Assembly: GCF_030272615.1 (NCBI RefSeq)
Contig: NW_026729321.1
Span: 77,501 to 100,451, forward strand
Source of the DNA: Cryptomeria japonica
Taxonomy: Eukaryota > Streptophyta > Pinopsida > Cupressales > Cupressaceae
Direction: 5' to 3'
Length of the DNA: 22,951 nt
The translations under genes and the position numbers were made by a program. The first letter of the stretch is position 1. Every line of letters starts with the position of its first letter. Positions 9,757 to 17,584 of this stretch are shown here, in pieces. The notes beneath the pieces are model-generated. The model saw only the letters and a program-made list of their open reading frames with translations, searched no databases and was not told where the DNA came from.

Positions 9757-9945
9757 TCATACATGTGTAGCCTGCAACAACGATTAGGACATCCACCCCA
9801 ACTTCTGAATTCGTCTGCGTTGACCGCACCAAAGGTGCACGCCTTGGTGCTCACCAAAATCCGACTTCCGACTTCTTCTGCTATGCGGGGTCTTTGAGGT
9901 TGGCGCAGTGCGCACAACCAGGGGAGTCAACCCACCGAATGCAAC

Positions 9946-9976
9946 ACCTCCCCTATATAAGCTATTTGTCTGATTC
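9946..9976 (-). promoter_or_regulatory. Putative Pol I spacer promoter copy 12
   Basis: TATATAAG is at 9954-9961, 220 bp from copy 11 owing to a 63-bp extra segment. Confidence 0.42.
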
Positions 9977-10102
9977 TCATACATGCGTAGACTGCAGCAA
10001 TGATTAGGACATCCACCCCAACTTTTGACTTCTTAAACAAGACAGGGTCTTTGAAGTTGGTGCAGTGCACACAACCAGGGGAGTCGACCCATCAAACGCA
10101 AC

Positions 10103-10134
10103 ACCTCCCCTATATAAAGCTATTTGTCCGATTC
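10103..10134 (-). promoter_or_regulatory. Putative Pol I spacer promoter copy 13 (rightmost, one-base insertion)
   Basis: The + strand core is TATATAAAG (10111-10119), one A longer than in the other copies, so the minus strand reads CTTTATATAGGGGAGG. The GGGG side is intact. Confidence 0.38.
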
Positions 10135-10616
10135 TCATACGTGTAGTCTGCAGCAGCGATTAGGACATCGACCCCAACTTCCGAATTCGTTTGCATTGAC
10201 CGCACCAAAGGTGCACGCCTTGGTGTGCACCTTGGAGTGCACTTTGGTGCTCACCTCGGTGCACACTTTGGTGTGCACCTCGGTGTGCACCAAAGGTGCG
10301 CACCTTGGAGCGCACCAAAGGTGTACACTTTGGAGCGCACCACATAGGGTCTTTGAGAGGTTGGCGCAGTGCGCACACCAAGGTGGGTGTTGAGGTGCGT
10401 GCCGAGGTGGGTGGGTGCTAGGGTGCGCTCCATGGTGGGTGCCAGGGTGGGTGCGTGCTAGGGTGGATTCCAAAGAGGGTCATAGGGTGGGTGCCAAGGT
10501 GGGTTGGTGATATAGTGGGTTCAAAGGTGGGTACTAGGGTGGGTTCCAAGGTGGGTCACAAGTTGGGTGCCAGGATGCGTGGGTGTTAGGTTGGGTGCCA
10601 AGGTGGGCTCCTGCGT

Positions 10617-10635
10617 GGGTGGGTGCTAGGGTGGG
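10617..10635 (+). other. G-quadruplex motif
   Basis: Four GGG runs are separated by loops of 1, 5 and 1 bases on the + strand. Short loops of this kind are predicted to fold stably; folding itself is not shown. Confidence 0.6.
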
Positions 10636-10756
10636 TTTCAAGGTGGACGCGAGGGCGGGTGCCAAGGTGGGTAACAAGTTGGGTGTTAGGATGGGTGAGT
10701 GCTAGAGTGGGTGCCAAGGTGGGTGGGTGCTAAGGTGGATGCCAAGGTGGTTCACA

Positions 10757-10775
10757 GGGTGGGTGGGTTCTAGGG
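10757..10775 (+). other. G-quadruplex motif
   Basis: Four GGG runs with loops of 1, 1 and 5 bases on the + strand. Confidence 0.6.
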
Positions 10776-12019
10776 TGAGTTCCAAGGTGGGTCACAGGTT
10801 TAGTGCTAGGGTGCGTGTCAAGGCGGGTGTCGAGGTGCCTGGGTGCTAGGGTGTGGATGCCAATGTGGGTCATAGGGTGGGTACTAGGGTGGGCTGCAAT
10901 GTGGGTGCCAAGGTGGGTAACATGCTCGGTTGGTTCTAAATTGGGTGTCAGGGTGGGTGTGCACCCACCTTGCCCGAGGTGGGTGCCAAGGTGCCAGTGT
11001 GGGTGGGTGCTAAGGTGGATGCCAAGGTGGGTGAGAAGGTGGGTGATAGGTTGAGTGGTAGGATGGGTGGGTGCCAAGATGGGTCACAGGGTGGGTGCAA
11101 GGGTGGGTAGGTGCTAGGGTTGGTGTCAGGGTGGGTGGGTGCTAGGTTGGGTTCCAAGGTGGGTGCGAGGGTGAGTGTCAAGGTGGGTCACAGGTTAGGT
11201 GCTAGGATGGGTGAGTGCTAGGGTGCAAAGGTGCCAGGGTGGGTGCTAGGATGGGTCGATGCTAGGGTGAGTGGCAAGGTGGGTCCACAAGTGTCAAGGT
11301 GGGTGCCGAGGTGGGTGCCAACTTGGGTTCCAAGGTGGGTGCCAAGTGGGCGACTGCTATGGTGGATGCCAAGGTGGGTCACGGGGTGGGTGCCAAGTTG
11401 CTAGGTTGTGTTCCAAGGTGGGTGCCAACGTGGCTGCTAGGGTGCGTGGGTTAAAGGGTGTGTCACAACGTGGGTGCCAGGATGGGTGCGCACCCACACT
11501 GGCCAAGACGGGTGCAAGGTTGGGTTCCAAGCCCGGTCACAGGCTGGGTGCTAGGATGGGTGGGTGCCAAGGTGGGCACCAGGGTGGGTGCACCCACCCT
11601 GGCCAAGGTGGGTCACGGGGTGGGTCCTAGGGTGGGTAACAGGGTGGGTACTAAGGTGCGTGCCAAGGTGGGTCATGGGGTGGGTGCCAAGGTGGGCACC
11701 AGGGTGGGTGTGCACCAACCCTAGCCAGGGTAGGTCACGGGGTGGTTGTCGGGGTGGGCGTCAAGGAGCCAAGGTGGGTGGCAAGTAGCCAAGTTGCGTG
11801 CCAAGGTGGGTGTCGGGGTGGGTGCCAAGGATCCAAGGTGGGTGCCAAGGAACCAAGGTGGGTGTCTGGGTGGGTGCCGAGGTGGGAGCCAGGGTGGGTC
11901 CCAAGGTGAGTGCAAAGGTGGGTGCCAGGGTCAAGGTGAGTGCCAATGTGGGTTCCAAGGTGCCAGGGTCAGGGTGAGTGCCAATGTGGGTTCAAAGGTG
12001 CTAAGTTGGGTGCGAGGTT

Positions 12020-12038
12020 GGGTGCGAGGGTGGGTGGG
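12020..12038 (+). other. G-quadruplex motif, duplicated in unit 2
   Basis: Four GGG runs with loops of 5, 1 and 1 bases, at the end of the G-rich array about 0.8 kb before the 5S gene. The same motif is at 18055-18073 in the second large unit. Confidence 0.6.
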
Positions 12039-12058
12039 TGCCAAGGTGTGCTAGGTGG

Positions 12059-12445
12059 AAGCCCGGGTGGGTCGGCATCCCATGGGTGTCGAGTTGGGTG
12101 CCTGATGGGTGCTTCTTGTCAAGTTTTAGTCGTCGGGACTCATTTCGAGCCTTAGAGGTCGTTTCTTGTCCGGTTGCCCTGTCTTCGACCTGGGAACCCA
12201 ATTTTGGTCCTCGGGTCCCATTTTTTTTTGTCTCGCATCCCACTTTTGGCCTGTGGCCTTTTCGGGGTCGATTCTCGTTTTGGGCATCAGAGCATGTTTC
12301 TTCTCCTAAAACCCAATATTTGTTTATTAAGTCTCGGAACACATTTTTGTTCTCGTGGACCCATCATGGGTCTTGGAACGCATTTGTGGTCCTTGGGTCC
12401 CATTTTGCATCCCGAAACTTGTGTTTTGGTGCTTGATCCCTATTT
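12059..12445. repeat. T-rich degenerate-repeat block upstream of 5S, copy 1
   Basis: This block interrupts the GC-rich repeats. It is rich in T and carries imperfect iterations of GTCCTCGGGTCCCATTTT (12210 and 12390 regions) and TCGTGGACCCATCATGGGTC. Frames open on both strands have no recognisable domains. I see no gene. Its role in the 5S unit is unknown. Confidence 0.6.
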
Positions 12446-12844
12446 TGGGTGCCCACCTTGCACCAAGTGCGCACCCGGGGCAAACCGAGCGCCTTGGTGC
12501 ACCGGGGCAAGATCGAGCGTGCACCCGAGGCGCCCCGAACATGCACCAAGGTGCACTCGGCCCACATGTGAGCGCAGGTCGTTGCGCCCGAGGTGGTGTG
12601 TGGGCACCGCGTTGCAGACGGGACACTGCACGCACACGACGCCCCGTCCAGGTGCACGCACGTAGGCCGGGCCGGGTGCACACCCGACGCCCTAGCAAGG
12701 TGCGCGCACCCGGGCAGGGCTCACACTTGGCGAACGGGGCGCACTTCGCGAGGGAGGGTGTGCACCTCGACGGGGGTGGGTGGCCGGGGTGGATTCGCAC
12801 GTGGGTCGCGGTTTGCTAAGTACACACTGCGACAAGCTCATAAC
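12446..12844. other. GC-rich spacer upstream of 5S gene 1
   Basis: This is about 400 bp without a gene, very rich in CpG. It shares the phrase GTGCGCACCCGGGGCAAACC with the composite array downstream of the 5S gene, so both sides of the 5S gene come from one repeat family. Confidence 0.7.
12817..12844 (+). promoter_or_regulatory. 5S upstream promoter elements, gene 1
   Basis: Plant 5S genes use a TATA-like element near -28, a GC pair near -12 and a C at -1 in addition to internal boxes. Here -28 to -23 is TAAGTA, a weak TATA-like match, GC pairs occur at -16 and -9, and C is at -1 (12844). The match is partial, so the internal control region probably carries most of the signal. Confidence 0.5.
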
Positions 12845-12963
12845 GGGTGCGATCATACCAGCGTTAGTGCACCGGATCCCATCAGAACTCCGCAGTTAAG
12901 CGCGCTTGGGCCGGAGTAGTACTGGGATGGGTGACCTCCCGGGAAGTCCCGGTGTTGCACCCT
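12845..12963 (+). rRNA. 5S ribosomal RNA, gene 1
   Basis: Complete 119-base 5S rRNA, the small RNA of the large ribosomal subunit, made by RNA polymerase III. It begins GGGTGCGATCATACCAGC and ends GTGTTGCACCCT, so the terminal GGGTGC/GCACCC stem pairs perfectly. The plant landmark GCACCGGATCCCATCAGAAC is present. The internal control region is intact: A box within AGTTAAGCGCGCTTGGG (about 12894-12910) and C box GGATGGGTGACCTCCCGGG (from 12925). Relative to the usual flowering-plant sequence it has GCGTTAGTGCACC, CTCCGCAG, AAGCGCGC and CCCGGTG, GC-rich variants I associate with gymnosperms. No break is seen, so it is probably functional. It lies in the 6,035-bp unit facing away from the putative Pol I promoters. 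The lineage reading is inference. Confidence 0.97.
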
Positions 12964-12975
12964 TTCTTAGTTTTT
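12963..12975 (+). terminator. Pol III terminator region, gene 1 (interrupted first T run)
   Basis: The first run is TTTCTT, broken by a C at 12966; the first uninterrupted run of four or more Ts is TTTTT at 12971-12975. Termination of gene 1 may therefore fall about 8-12 bases later than in gene 2. Confidence 0.65.
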
Positions 12976-13423
12976 CGCCGGGCGTCGCAATGCTATTTGA
13001 ATAAACCTTTTGCCCGTTTGCGTTCTCGTCGGGGCCGGGCCGGGCCGGGGTGCGCTGCCCGCACTACCGCGCGCGCGGGGGCGACACCGAGCGCGCACCC
13101 GAGGCGCCCCGAGCACACAGGCCACGGTGCAACCCGGGCGTTGTGCGCGCACCCCGGTGCGCCCGAGGTGCTGCGCGCGCACCCAGGTGAAATCGGTGTG
13201 CACCTCGGCCAGTGCGCGCTCGGTCGAGTCGCGCACGTTGGCCAAGGTGCACGGTGATGTTTCTTACTCTAAGGTTCCGCACCAGACGCCCGGGACAGGT
13301 GAGCGAAGCTGGGCGGGGCCGGGTGCGCGGCCGGGGCAGGTGCACGCAGCTGGAGAGAGCTTTGGAGCACACCAGAGGTGCGCACCTTGGAGCACACTTC
13401 GGAGCGCACCAATGATGCGCTCC
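12976..13423. other. GC-rich spacer downstream of 5S gene 1
   Basis: This is about 450 bp without a gene. It includes a GGCCGGGCCGGGCC run (13034 region), the alternating stretch CGCGCGCGGGGG (13070 region), and then increasing numbers of GTGCGCACC phrases leading into the composite array. The opening AATGCTATTTGAATAAACC is AT-richer and appears unique to this position. Confidence 0.7.
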
Positions 13424-13530
13424 ATTCAAAAGTTTCCTGAAAAGGCAAAAAAAGTTGAGATTATAGAATTTCCCACTTGAGAGATTGTAAAAAAAAAAAA
13501 TTTAAAATGAAGGAAACGCGGGTGCCAAGG
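13424..13530. repeat. A-rich module 1 (diverged)
   Basis: The module has CCTGAAAAGGC, then an A run, AGATTATAGAATTTCCC, a 12-A run, TTTAAAATGAAGGAAACGCG and GGTGCC. It is a diverged relative of modules 3-7, without the clean TTCCGTTTT hairpin. Confidence 0.7.
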
Positions 13531-14159
13531 TGTGCGCGCCCGGGTGCGCAGCCCAGCCAAGGTGTGCGCACCAAGGCGCCCACCCTGGCGAAGGTGCACG
13601 CAAGGTGCGCACCCGAGGCAAACCGGACAATTAACCCAACTTTCGACTTCGCGCGCACCTGCGCACCTTGGAGCGCACTTCGGAGCGCTCCTTGGTGCGC
13701 ACCAATCTTGGGCACCTCGGAGTGCACCATGGCGCCCACCAAGGTGCGCACCCGGGGCAAACCGAGCTCCGACTTCGTGCGCACCTTGGAGCGCACGAAA
13801 GGTGCGCACCATGGCGCCCACCAAGGTGCGCAGCCCAGCCAAGGCGTGCGCATCAAGGTGCGCACCCTGGCGAAGGTGCGCACCCGGGGCAAACCGAGCT
13901 CCGACTTCGTGCGCACCTTGGAGCGCACAAAGGGTGCGCAACCCAGCCAAGGTGTGCGCACCCCGGGCAAACCGAGCTCCGAATCGTGCGCACCTTGGAG
14001 CACACTTCGGAGCCCTCCTTGGTGCGCACCGATGTTGCGCACCTCGGAGCGCACCCGGGGAAAACAATGCAATTAACCCGACTTTCGACTTCGTGGGCAC
14101 CTCGGAGCGCTCTCGGGTTCGCACCTCGGAGCACACCGAGGTGCGCACCTTTGATGCGC

Positions 14160-14200
14160 TGCCTTCACCAATTTCCAGAAAAGGCAAGAAAACATTGAGA
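14160..14200. repeat. A-rich module 2 (truncated)
   Basis: Only the left part is kept: CTTCACCAATTTCCAGAAAA, GGCAAGAAAACATTGAGAAG. It then jumps directly to GTGTGCGCACC. The whole hairpin part has been deleted. Confidence 0.75.
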
Positions 14201-15645
14201 AGGTGTGCGCACCGAGGTGCCCACCCTGGCGAAGGTGCACGCGAGGTGCGCACCCGGGGCAAACCGGGCTCCGACTTCGTGCACGCCATGCTGCGCACCT
14301 TGGAGGGCCATGGTGCGCACCTTGGAGCACACTTCGGAGCGCTCAATGGTGCCCAACCCAGCCAAGGTGCCCACCGCGGCGAAGGTGCACGCGAGGTGCG
14401 CACCCGGGGCAAACCGGGCTCCGACTTCGTGCACGCCGCACCTTGGAGCACACTTCGGAGCGCTCCTTGGTGCGCACCAGGGCGCGCAACCCAGCCGAGG
14501 TGCCCACCCCGGCGAAGGTGCACGCGGGGTGCGCACCCGGGGCAAACCGGGCTCCGACTTCGTGCACGCCATGGTGCCCACCGCGGCGAAGGTGCACGCG
14601 AGGTGCGCACCCGGGGCAAACCGGGCTCCGACTTCGTGCACGCCGCACCTTGGAGCACACTTCGGAGCGCTCCTTGGTGCGCACCAGGGCGCGCAACCCA
14701 GCCGAGGTGCCCACCCCGGCGAAGGTGCACGCGAGGTGCGCACCCGGGGCAAACCGGGCTCCGACTTCGTGCACGCCATGGTGCCCACCGCGGCGAAGGT
14801 GCACGCGAGGTGCGCACCCGGGGCAAACCGGGCTCCGACTTCGTGCACGCCGCACCTTGGAGCACACTTCGGAGCGCTCCTTGGTGCGCACCATGGTGCC
14901 CACCAGGGCGCGCAACCCCGCCGAAGGTGCACGCGAGGTGCGCACCCGGGGCAAACCGGGCTCCGACTTCGTGCACGCCGCACCTTGGAGCACACTTCGG
15001 AGCGCTCCTTGGTGCGCACCAGGGCGCGCAACCCCGCCGAAGGTGCACGCGAGGTGCGCACCCGGGGCAAACCGGGCTCCGACTTCGTGCACGCCATGGT
15101 GCGCACCAGGGTGCCCACCGCGGCGAAGGTGCGCACCCGGGGCAAACCGGGCTCCGACTTCGTGCACGCCGCACCTTGGAGCACACTTCGGAGCGCTCCT
15201 TGGTGCGCACCAGGGCGCGCAACCCAGCCGAGGTGCCCACCCCGGCGAAGGTGCACGCGAGGTGCGCACCCGGGGCAAACCGGGCTCCGACTTCGTGCAC
15301 GCCATGGTGCCCACCGCGGCGAAGGTGCGCACCCGGGGCAAACCGGGCTAGGACTTCGTGCACGCCGCACCTTGGAGCACACTTTGGAGCGCTCCTTGGT
15401 GCGCACCATGGTGCCCACCAGGCCGCGCAACCCAGCCAAGGTGTGCGCACCAAGGTGCACGCGAGGTGCGCACCCGGGGCAAACCGGGGTCCGGCTTCGT
15501 GCACGCCGCACCTTGGAGCACACATCGGGGCGCTCCCGGGTTCGCACCGGCGTTGCGCACCGTGGTGGGCACCTCGGAGCGCACCGTGGTGGGCACCTCG
15601 GAGCACACCAAGGTGGGCAGCGAGGTGCGCACCTTTGATGCGATG
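14200..15645. repeat. 207-bp dimer sub-array (133 + 74 bp steps)
   Basis: GCACCCGGGGCAAACC begins at 14400, 14533, 14607, 14740 and 14814, giving steps of 133, 74, 133 and 74. The longer step includes GCACCTTGGAGCACACTTCG, GAGCGCTCCTTGGTGCGCAC and CAACCCAGCCGAGGTGCCC; the shorter has CATGGTGCCCACCGCGGCG. Further right the order loosens. Its counterpart in unit 2 lies at about 20235-21680. Confidence 0.8.
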
Positions 15646-15740
15646 CCTTCACTAATTTCCATAAAAGGCAAAAAAAAACGAGATTTTAAAATTTCCGTTT
15701 TGAAAGATAGTGAGAAAAAGGGAATGCTGGTGCCATCTTG
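15646..15740. repeat. A-rich module 3
   Basis: The full module reads CTTCACTAATTTCCATAAAA, GGC, an A run, CGAGATTTTAAAATTTCCG, TTTTGAAAGATAGTGAG, AAAAAGGGAATGCTGGTGCC. The right arm of the hairpin is altered (AAAAAGGGAA in place of AAAAACGGAA). It is preceded by GGTGCGCACCTTTGATGCG, as are nearly all the modules. Confidence 0.8.
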
Positions 15741-15869
15741 AGCCCGCCCTGGTGCGCAGCCCAGCCAAGGTGTGCGCACCAAGGTGCCCACCCTGGCGAA
15801 GGTGCGCGCCCGGGCAATTAACCCAACTTCCAACTTCGCGCGCGCCAGGGTGGGAGCGCACCCAACAAC

Positions 15870-15960
15870 CGGGCCTGGGAAGAGCCAATGCGAGAAACCC
15901 CACCAAACGCTCTGACAAAAAAAGAGGGGGCGCTCCAGTAACCCCGCTTCGGAGCGCACC
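15870..15960. repeat. CCAAT-bearing 80-bp segment, first of two in the unit
   Basis: A segment with AACCGGGCCTGGGAAGAGCC, AATGCGAGAAACCCCACC, AAACGCTC and GACAAAAAAAGAGG stands out from the GTGCGCACC phrases. A second, nearly identical copy is at about 16333-16424. Both are repeated in unit 2. The function is unknown. Confidence 0.75.
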
Positions 15961-16139
15961 CTGGGCAAACCCAGCCAGGGTGCCCACCCCGGCCAAGGTG
16001 CAGGCGAGGTGCGCACCCGGGGCAAACCGGGCTCCGACAACGTGCACGCCGCACCTTGGAGCACACTTCGTAGCGCTCCCGGGTGCGCACCTCAGAGCAC
16101 ACCAAGGTGGGCAGCGAGGTGCGCACCTTTGATGCGCTG

Positions 16140-16235
16140 CCTTCACTAATTTCCAGAAAAGGCAAAAAAAAGAGGAGATTTTAAAATTTCCGTTTTGAAA
16201 GATAGTGAAAAAAACGGAACGCGGGTGCCATCTTG
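16140..16235. repeat. A-rich module 4 with 9-bp hairpin
   Basis: TTCCGTTTT (16188-16196) pairs with AAAACGGAA (16211-16219) around a 14-base loop. The palindrome ATTTTAAAAT lies just before the left arm. The module is followed by GCGGGTGCCATCTTGAGCCC. Confidence 0.82.
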
Positions 16236-16332
16236 AGCCCGCCCTGGTGCACAGCCCAGGTAAGGTGCCCACCCTGGCAAAGGTGCGCACCCGGGCAATT
16301 AACCCTACTTCCGACTTCGTGCGCGCCAGGGT

Positions 16333-16424
16333 GGCAACCGGGCCTGGGAAGAGCCAATGCGAGAAACCCCACCAAACGCTCCGACAAAAAAAGAGGCGGC
16401 GCTCCAATAACCCCGCTTCGGAGC
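16333..16424. repeat. CCAAT-bearing 80-bp segment, second copy
   Basis: This repeats the segment at 15870-15960 with a few substitutions (for example CTCCGAC for CTCTGAC), 450-460 bp away, so module 4 and this segment were probably duplicated together. Confidence 0.75.
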
Positions 16425-16609
16425 GCAGCCGGGGCAAACCCAGCCAAGGTGCCCACCCCGACGAAGGTGCACGCGAGGTGCGCACCCGGGGCAAACCGGG
16501 CTCCGACAACGTGCACGCAGCACCTTGGAGCACACTTCGAAGCACTCCCGGGTGCCCACCGGCGTTGCGCACCGTGGTGGGCAGCGAGGTGCGCACCTTT
16601 GATGCGCTG

Positions 16610-16705
16610 CCTTCACTAATTTCCAGAAAAGGCAAAAAAAAATGAGATTTTAAAATTTCCGTTTTGAAAGATAGTGAAAAAAACGGAACGCGGGTGCCAT
16701 CTTGA
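16610..16705. repeat. A-rich module 5 with hairpin
   Basis: The layout is the same as module 4, with AATGAGATTTTAAAATTTCC after the A run and the intact TTCCGTTTT/AAAACGGAA pair. Confidence 0.82.
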
Positions 16706-16964
16706 GCCCGCCCTGGTGCGCAGCCCAGGCAAGGCATGCGCACCAAGGTGCCCACCCGCGGTGCACGCCCGGGGCAAACCGGGCTCCGACTTCGTGCAGG
16801 CCGCACCTTGGAGCACACTTCGGAGCGCTCCTTGGTGCGCACCATGGTGCCCACCAGGGCGCACCCGGGGCAAACCGGGCTCCGACTTCGTGCACGCCGC
16901 ACCTTGGAGCACACATCGGAGCGCTCCCAGGTTCGCACCAGCGTTGCGCACCTTTGATGCGCTG

Positions 16965-17062
16965 CCTTCACTAATTTCCAGAAAAGGCAAAAAAAAACGA
17001 TATTTTAAAATTTCCGTTCTGAAAGATAGTGAAAAAAACGGAACGCGGGTGCCATCTTGAGC
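16965..17062. repeat. A-rich module 6 with imperfect hairpin
   Basis: The left arm reads TTCCGTTCT, so one pair of the hairpin is weakened. CGATATTTTAAAATTTCC replaces CGAGATTTTAAAATTTCC. Confidence 0.8.
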
Positions 17063-17478
17063 CCTTCCTGGTGCGCAGCCCAGGCAAGTTGTGCGCACCA
17101 AGGTGCCCACCCTGGCGGAGGTGCGCGCCCGGGGCAAACCGGGCTCCGACTTCGTGCACTGCATGGTGCCCACCAAGGCGCGCAACCCAGCCAAGGTGCC
17201 CACCGCAGCGAAGGTGCACGCGAGGTGCGCACCCGAGGTGCACACCCGGGGCAAACCGAGCTCCGACTTCGTGCACGCCGCACCTTGGAGCACACTTCAG
17301 AGCGCTCCTTGGTGCGCACCAGGGCGCGCAACCCAGCCAAGGTGCTCACCCCGGCGAAGGTGCACGCGAGGTGCGCACCCGGGGCAAGCCGGGCTCGGAC
17401 TTCGTGCACGCCGCACCTTGGAGCACACATCGGAGCGCTCCCGGGTTCGCACCAGCATTGCGCACCTTTGATGCGCTG

Positions 17479-17584
17479 CCTTCACTAATTTCCAGAAAAG
17501 GCAAAAAAAAAAAAAAAAACGAGATTTTAAAATTTCCGTTTTGAAAGATAGTGAAAAAAACGGAACGCGGGTGCCATCTTGAGC
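17479..17584. repeat. A-rich module 7 with 17-A run
   Basis: The A run at 17503-17519 is 17 bases, about twice the length in other modules, probably by slippage. The hairpin is intact. This is the last module before the large-unit junction at 17625/17626. Confidence 0.82.

Larger units (their letters stand above)
9129..10375. repeat. 157-bp tandem units, each with one TATATAAG core
   Basis: TATA cores at 9263, 9420, 9577 and 9734 are exactly 157 bp apart; the next two are at 9954 (220 bp, from an extra 63 bp containing CACCAAAGGTGCACGCCTTG) and 10111 (157 bp). Ordered parts are AAGGTCTTTGAGGTTGGCG, CACAACCAGGGGAGTCGACC, CAAACCCAACACCTCCCC, the core, TTGTCTGATTCTCATACATG, and GGACATCGACCCCAAC. 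This is a shortened relative of the 311-bp unit that has lost the CATCGGACCC half. The right end (10200-10375) becomes a tangle of GGTGCGCACC, TTGGAGCGCACC and TTTGGTGTGCACC motifs leading into the G-rich array. Confidence 0.9.
10376..12058. repeat. G-rich minisatellite built on GGTGGGTGCC
   Basis: About 1.7 kb of short degenerate units, mostly 10-20 bp: AAGGTGGGTGCC, TAGGGTGGGTGCC, AGGATGGGTGGGTGCTA and similar. The + strand is rich in G and T and poor in C over the whole length. Several stretches have four runs of three Gs with short loops. A few internal inverted patches such as GTGCACCCACCTTG (10968) and GGGTGCACCCACCCTGGCC (11587) break the asymmetry. The 6,035-bp large repeat starts inside this array at 11591, so its last about 468 bp recur at 17626-18093. 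No gene is supported. Confidence 0.92.

Noticed and set aside
5977-10134. TATATAAG cores as + strand Pol II promoters of small genes
   Set aside because: Not excluded, but no open frame or known small RNA follows them, and the minus-strand TATATAGGGG reading matches a known plant rDNA motif better. Kept as the alternative.
10376-12058. Telomeric or subtelomeric repeat
   Set aside because: The units are GGTGGGTGCC-like, not TTTAGGG, and they merge into rDNA-type spacer on both sides.
13426-15652. Very long open frames (about 380-730 residues) on both strands in the composite array, and their counterparts at 19461-21691
   Set aside because: Several frames on both strands are open at once, the translations are low-complexity Arg/Pro/Cys/Ala/His repeats without domains, and one inserted base in unit 2 rearranges them with no sign of constraint. 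Stop codons are simply rare in this GC-rich repeat.
17479-17584. Poly-A tail of a retroposon (17-A run)
   Set aside because: The A run is internal to a module repeated seven times per unit with the same sequence on both sides; there is no target-site duplication or element body.
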